A stretch of 7,079 nt of DNA from an uncultured Flammeovirgaceae bacterium. GTDB lineage: Bacteria > Bacteroidota > Bacteroidia > Cytophagales > Cyclobacteriaceae. The DNA lies in the NCBI GenBank assembly GCA_946886805.1, contig CAMPJM010000208.1:1-7079 (forward strand), read 5' to 3'. A program made the position numbers and the translations under genes. Positions 5,069-7,079 of this stretch are shown piece by piece. Under the pieces are notes generated by a model that was not told where the DNA came from, did no database searches, and worked only from the letters and a program-made list of their open reading frames with translations. How positions within the stretch are numbered: the stretch's first letter is position 1; every line of letters begins with the position of its first letter.

Positions 5069-5488
5069 ATGGCAGAAGTAACAAGAATTACGGTAGAAGC
5101 AGCAGTAAATGCTCCCGTAGCAAAAGTTTGGGAGGCTTGGAATACACCAGGCGACATTATGCAATGGAACACAGCTGACCCGAGTTGGCACACTCCAAGC
5201 AGTGAAAACGACTTGAGAGTTGGCGGCAAGTTTAAGAATAGAATGGAAGCCAAAGATGGCAGCTTCGGTTTTGACTTTGAAGGCACTTATGATAAGGTGG
5301 AACCACACAAGGAAATTACTTACACAATGAGTGATGGGAGAACCGCTACTACTTTGTTTACAGCGCAAAATGGTGAAACAACTATAGCCACCACATTTGA
5401 TGCCGAAACAGAAAATGATCCTGAATTTCAGAAACAAGGATGGCAGGCAATCTTGAACAATTTTGTAAAATATGTTGAATCCAAATAA
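5069..5488 (+). CDS. SRPBCC-family protein (AHSA1-like), first copy
   Basis: The product has 139 residues, normal for the single-domain AHSA1-like (START/Bet v1 superfamily) proteins. These fold into a helix-grip barrel with a hydrophobic cavity; ligands are mostly unknown. Seen: the opening strand ITVEAAVNAPVAKVWEAW (7-24), the DI-QWN-ADPSWHTPSS loop (29-45), DLRVGGKFKNRMEAKDG (48-64), FEGTYDKVEPHKEITYTMSDGR (70-91, strand-turn-strand), and the C-terminal helix QKQGWQAILNNFVKYVES (121-138). No signal peptide, so cytoplasmic. It is first in a plus-strand cluster and divergent from the GlxA-type regulator, with its promoter next to the tandem TTGTCA sites. The DoxX-like gene follows after 27 bases, so they are probably cotranscribed. 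A specific substrate cannot be given. Confidence 0.92.
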   Translation: MAEVTRITVEAAVNAPVAKVWEAWNTPGDIMQWNTADPSWHTPSSENDLRVGGKFKNRMEAKDGSFGFDFEGTYDKVEPHKEITYTMSDGRTATTLFTAQNGETTIATTFDAETENDPEFQKQGWQAILNNFVKYVESK

Positions 5489-5515
5489 TTAATAAACCAT
5501 AACTATTTTAACAAT

Positions 5516-5941
5516 ATGAAAAAGAATAAAATAATCTTTTGGGTGGCAACTATCATCATAGTACTCTGGGAAGGTGTAATGCCACTAAGCACCGTGCTTT
5601 TTGCACCAGAATATGTCAACGCAGGTACAAAACCATTGGGCTATCCTGATTACTTTGCCTATGCATTGATCATCTGTAAAGTACTGGGAGTAATCGCCAT
5701 TGCCTATCCTAAAGCACCAGCTAAGCTAAAGGAATGGGCGTATGCAGGCCTCACATTTAATTTAATTTTTGCATTTATCAGTCATGCATATGTAGATAAA
5801 AACATCGGTTTTATGCTAATGCCACTTGTGGTACTGGGTATTCTTGCAGTTTCTTATGTTTATAACAACAAAATTCAATGGCAAAGACAAACTACCAAAC
5901 AATCGATGAATACCACCGAGGATTTAGCGGTGAAACTTTAG
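5516..5941 (+). CDS. DoxX-like family integral membrane protein
   Basis: The product has 141 residues with four predicted membrane helices, at about 7-29, 45-65, 72-92 and 98-117, the arrangement of the DoxX_2 (PF13564) group. Other visible group-like features are the E-G-MP segment near 19-23, the GYPDYFAYALIICKVLG stretch (42-58) and the loop with YP-AP-LKEWAYAG (64-78). The true DoxX is a subunit of a thiosulfate:quinone oxidoreductase in an archaeon. These short bacterial relatives have no proven role and should not be given that function by name alone. The last 21 residues, after the fourth helix, are polar and are encoded inside the first codons of the following DUF1801 gene (64-bp overlap). 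It follows the first SRPBCC gene by 27 bases, in the same direction. Confidence 0.85.
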   Translation: MKKNKIIFWVATIIIVLWEGVMPLSTVLFAPEYVNAGTKPLGYPDYFAYALIICKVLGVIAIAYPKAPAKLKEWAYAGLTFNLIFAFISHAYVDKNIGFMLMPLVVLGILAVSYVYNNKIQWQRQTTKQSMNTTEDLAVKL

Positions 5942-6255
5942 ATCGCATGCAGACGATCAGAAAAATTATTAACGAGGTGGTGGCCGAGGCAGAGGAAACT
6001 ATTAGTTATCAAATACCTTGCTTTAAATACAAGGGTTATCTGATCTACTACTGTGCATTTCCTAAACACATTACCTTATCAAATCCCTATAGTGAGGCGT
6101 TTTGGGAATATTTCAAGGCAGATTTGGAGGGGTATAAAACAAGTAAGTCTGCTATCCAAATTCCAATGGCTAAACCGCTGCCTGAAAAGCTCATTGAAAA
6201 AATTGTAACATTCAGGAAAACGGAGAATGAGGAAAAGGCAGGGAAGGGAAAGTAG
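5878..6255 (+). CDS. DUF1801-family protein (YdhG-like)
   Basis: The product has 125 residues, matching the family (PF08818). The start at 5878 gives the typical opening MAKTNYQTIDEYHRGF (1-16). Later come LDRMQTIRKIINEVV (21-35), the signature ETISYQIPCFKYKGYLIYYC (40-59), FPKHITLSNP (61-70), and the late motif TSKSAIQIPMAKPLPEKLI (88-106), followed by the final helix and a lysine-rich tail. The Bacillus member (YdhG/Fra) was described as an iron chaperone, but this role is not general for the family, so I do not transfer it. The first 21 codons lie inside the DoxX-like gene in another frame. Such an overlap suggests translational coupling. Cytoplasmic; no signal sequence. A later start would lose conserved residues, so the overlap is judged real. 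Confidence 0.9.
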   Translation: MAKTNYQTIDEYHRGFSGETLDRMQTIRKIINEVVAEAEETISYQIPCFKYKGYLIYYCAFPKHITLSNPYSEAFWEYFKADLEGYKTSKSAIQIPMAKPLPEKLIEKIVTFRKTENEEKAGKGK

Positions 6256-6509
6256 GGAGTTGGAGACAAACAGATGCTCTAAGCAGTATGTAATTAGTAA
6301 TAGGCAAAAATGCAATTGACAGTAGACAAAAAAGAAAAATTCGGAAGCAAGGCTCAACTTCGCAATGCCGTCAGGCATGAACGATTTTGTTAACCTGGAA
6401 TTTATTCCAGGGCAAGAAGAAACTCCGGAAATTTTGGAAAACTAGGAGATAAAAAGTATCTACTAAATAGGAACAAGAGTAATTAATCACACAACTAAAT
6501 TCTATAAAA
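6256..6509. other. Spacer between DUF1801 and the second SRPBCC gene, with REP-like element
   Basis: The 254 bases hold no plausible gene. The main content is a double hairpin at 6365-6411. No TAnnTTTG promoter box is seen ahead of ATG 6510, so the second SRPBCC gene may be read from the upstream promoter or from one I cannot recognise. Confidence 0.5.
6365..6411. repeat. REP-like double hairpin
   Basis: Hairpin one is ATGCC-GTCA-GGCAT (6365-6378, 5-bp stem). After 15 bases comes hairpin two, CCTGGAA-TTTA-TTCCAGG (6394-6411, 7-bp perfect stem). No T-tract follows, so it is not a standard terminator. Two close hairpins in an intergenic spacer resemble the REP/BIME-type elements of Bacteroidota, in which short GCC(GT)..GGC stems recur. 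Copy number in the genome is not visible here. Confidence 0.5.
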
Positions 6510-6959
6510 ATGAAAAATAACACAGTTTCACTACACAGAGTAATCAAAGCAAGCCCGGAAAAGATTTTTAAGGCATTTGCAGATCCAGTAGCAAATTCCA
6601 CCTGGTTTCCACCTTATGGTTTTGTATGCACCGTACAGCAAATGGACTTTAAGGTAGGTGGTAAGTTTAAAATGACCTTCATTAATTTCAGCACAGGAAA
6701 TGGACATTCTTTTGGTGGGGAATACCTTGATATAAAACCAAATGAATTTATTAAGTATGTCGATAGGTTCGACGACCCCAACCTACCCGGAGAAATCACT
6801 ACCACCGTATGGCTGAACAAGGTTTCTTGCGGCACCGAGCTTAAAGTGTTACAAGAAGGAATTCCGGACGCAATACCGACAGAAATGTGCTATTTAGGTT
6901 GGCAGGAATCGCTGGAGAAATTGATAAAACTTGTAGAACCTGAAATTCCTGACGCTTAA
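6510..6959 (+). CDS. SRPBCC-family protein (AHSA1-like), second copy
   Basis: The product has 149 residues and the same fold family as the gene at 5069, but the sequence is clearly different, so this is not a recent duplicate. Seen: SLHRVIKASPEKIFKAFADP (7-26), the WFPPYGF loop (32-38), MDFKVGGKFKMTF (45-57, equivalent to DLRVGGKFKNR in the first copy), FGGEYLDIKPNEFIKYVDRFDD (68-89, in two strands), TTTVWLNKVSCGTELKVLQEGIP (97-119) and the C-terminal helix LGWQESLEKLIKLVE (129-143). Cytoplasmic, ligand unknown. It is 10 bases from the VOC gene start, so these two are surely one transcription unit. The spacer to the DUF1801 gene is 254 bases, so it may have a separate promoter. Confidence 0.92.
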   Translation: MKNNTVSLHRVIKASPEKIFKAFADPVANSTWFPPYGFVCTVQQMDFKVGGKFKMTFINFSTGNGHSFGGEYLDIKPNEFIKYVDRFDDPNLPGEITTTVWLNKVSCGTELKVLQEGIPDAIPTEMCYLGWQESLEKLIKLVEPEIPDA

Positions 6960-6969
6960 TTTGTCTGCT

Positions 6970-7079
6970 ATGGTTGAGCATAATCATGCTAAATTAACAA
7001 GTGCTATTTTCGTAACATTTTCCGGAAATTGTAAAAAGGCACTTACATTTTACCAAACTTGCTTTGGCGGCACATTGCA
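6970..7079 (+). CDS. VOC/PhnB-like glyoxalase-superfamily protein (N-terminus, cut by window edge)
   Basis: From ATG 6970 there are 36 open codons to the right edge. The segment IFVTFSGNCKKALTFYQTCF (13-32) followed by GGTL is the typical opening of the PhnB-like VOC proteins, where an F-x-G-NC--AL-FY---FGG pattern is nearly fixed. VOC enzymes are metal-dependent and act on varied small molecules; PhnB-like members mostly lack a known reaction. It starts 10 bases after the second SRPBCC gene. SRPBCC, DUF1801 and VOC/PhnB genes often travel together in bacterial genomes, which supports the call despite the short fragment. The metal ligands lie mostly beyond the window. Confidence 0.83.
   Translation, partial: MVEHNHAKLTSAIFVTFSGNCKKALTFYQTCFGGTL

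Noticed and set aside
7027..7036. Shared TCCGGAAATT between the spacer near 6423 and the VOC gene
   Set aside because: The second copy is ordinary coding sequence of a conserved motif; a 10-bp match is likely chance.

Overview
The window looks like chromosomal DNA of a Bacteroidota bacterium, probably Flavobacteriia or a relative. The evidence is low GC, AT-rich spacers, promoter-like TTG-N19/20-TAnnTTTG pairs instead of sigma70 boxes, no clear Shine-Dalgarno sites, a lipoprotein of the short Bacteroidota type, and protein families common in that phylum (DUF1579, DUF6364-like/PIN pairs, DoxX-like, DUF1801, AHSA1-type SRPBCC). The species cannot be fixed from the sequence.

Layout. Positions 1-827 (minus) hold the N-terminal half of menD (menaquinone synthesis), cut by the window edge. 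Divergent to it is a secreted SIMPL-domain (YggE-like) protein at 1031-1726, closed by a clear hairpin terminator. A small cysteine-containing lipoprotein (1771-2103, minus) converges on it. Positions 2104-2432 carry no gene but hold inverted and direct repeats and look like decayed intergenic repeat DNA. A DUF1579 protein (2433-2873, minus) follows, then a second geneless stretch with two abutting palindromes, then a toxin-antitoxin pair (PIN toxin 3138-3569, antitoxin 3559-3813, both minus) with a promoter whose -33 element lies at the edge of a perfect 12-bp palindrome.

The right half is one apparent functional unit. A GlxA-type regulator (DJ-1/PfpI domain plus AraC HTH, 3948-4925, minus) is divergent from a plus-strand cluster: SRPBCC, DoxX-like membrane protein, DUF1801 protein, a second SRPBCC, and the start of a VOC/PhnB-like gene running off the right edge. 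The regulator/SRPBCC spacer holds two TTGTCA half-sites exactly 22 bp apart. The same half-site pair, with the same 16-bp spacer but one half inverted, lies upstream of the DUF1579 gene. I infer that DUF1579 and the SRPBCC cluster may form one regulon of the GlxA-type protein, and that the toxin-antitoxin pair was placed between them later.

A double-hairpin REP-like element sits between the DUF1801 and second SRPBCC genes. I found no tRNA, rRNA, CRISPR array, insertion sequence or defence island. The most promising novelty is the putative regulon and its shared operator architecture; its chemistry is unknown.
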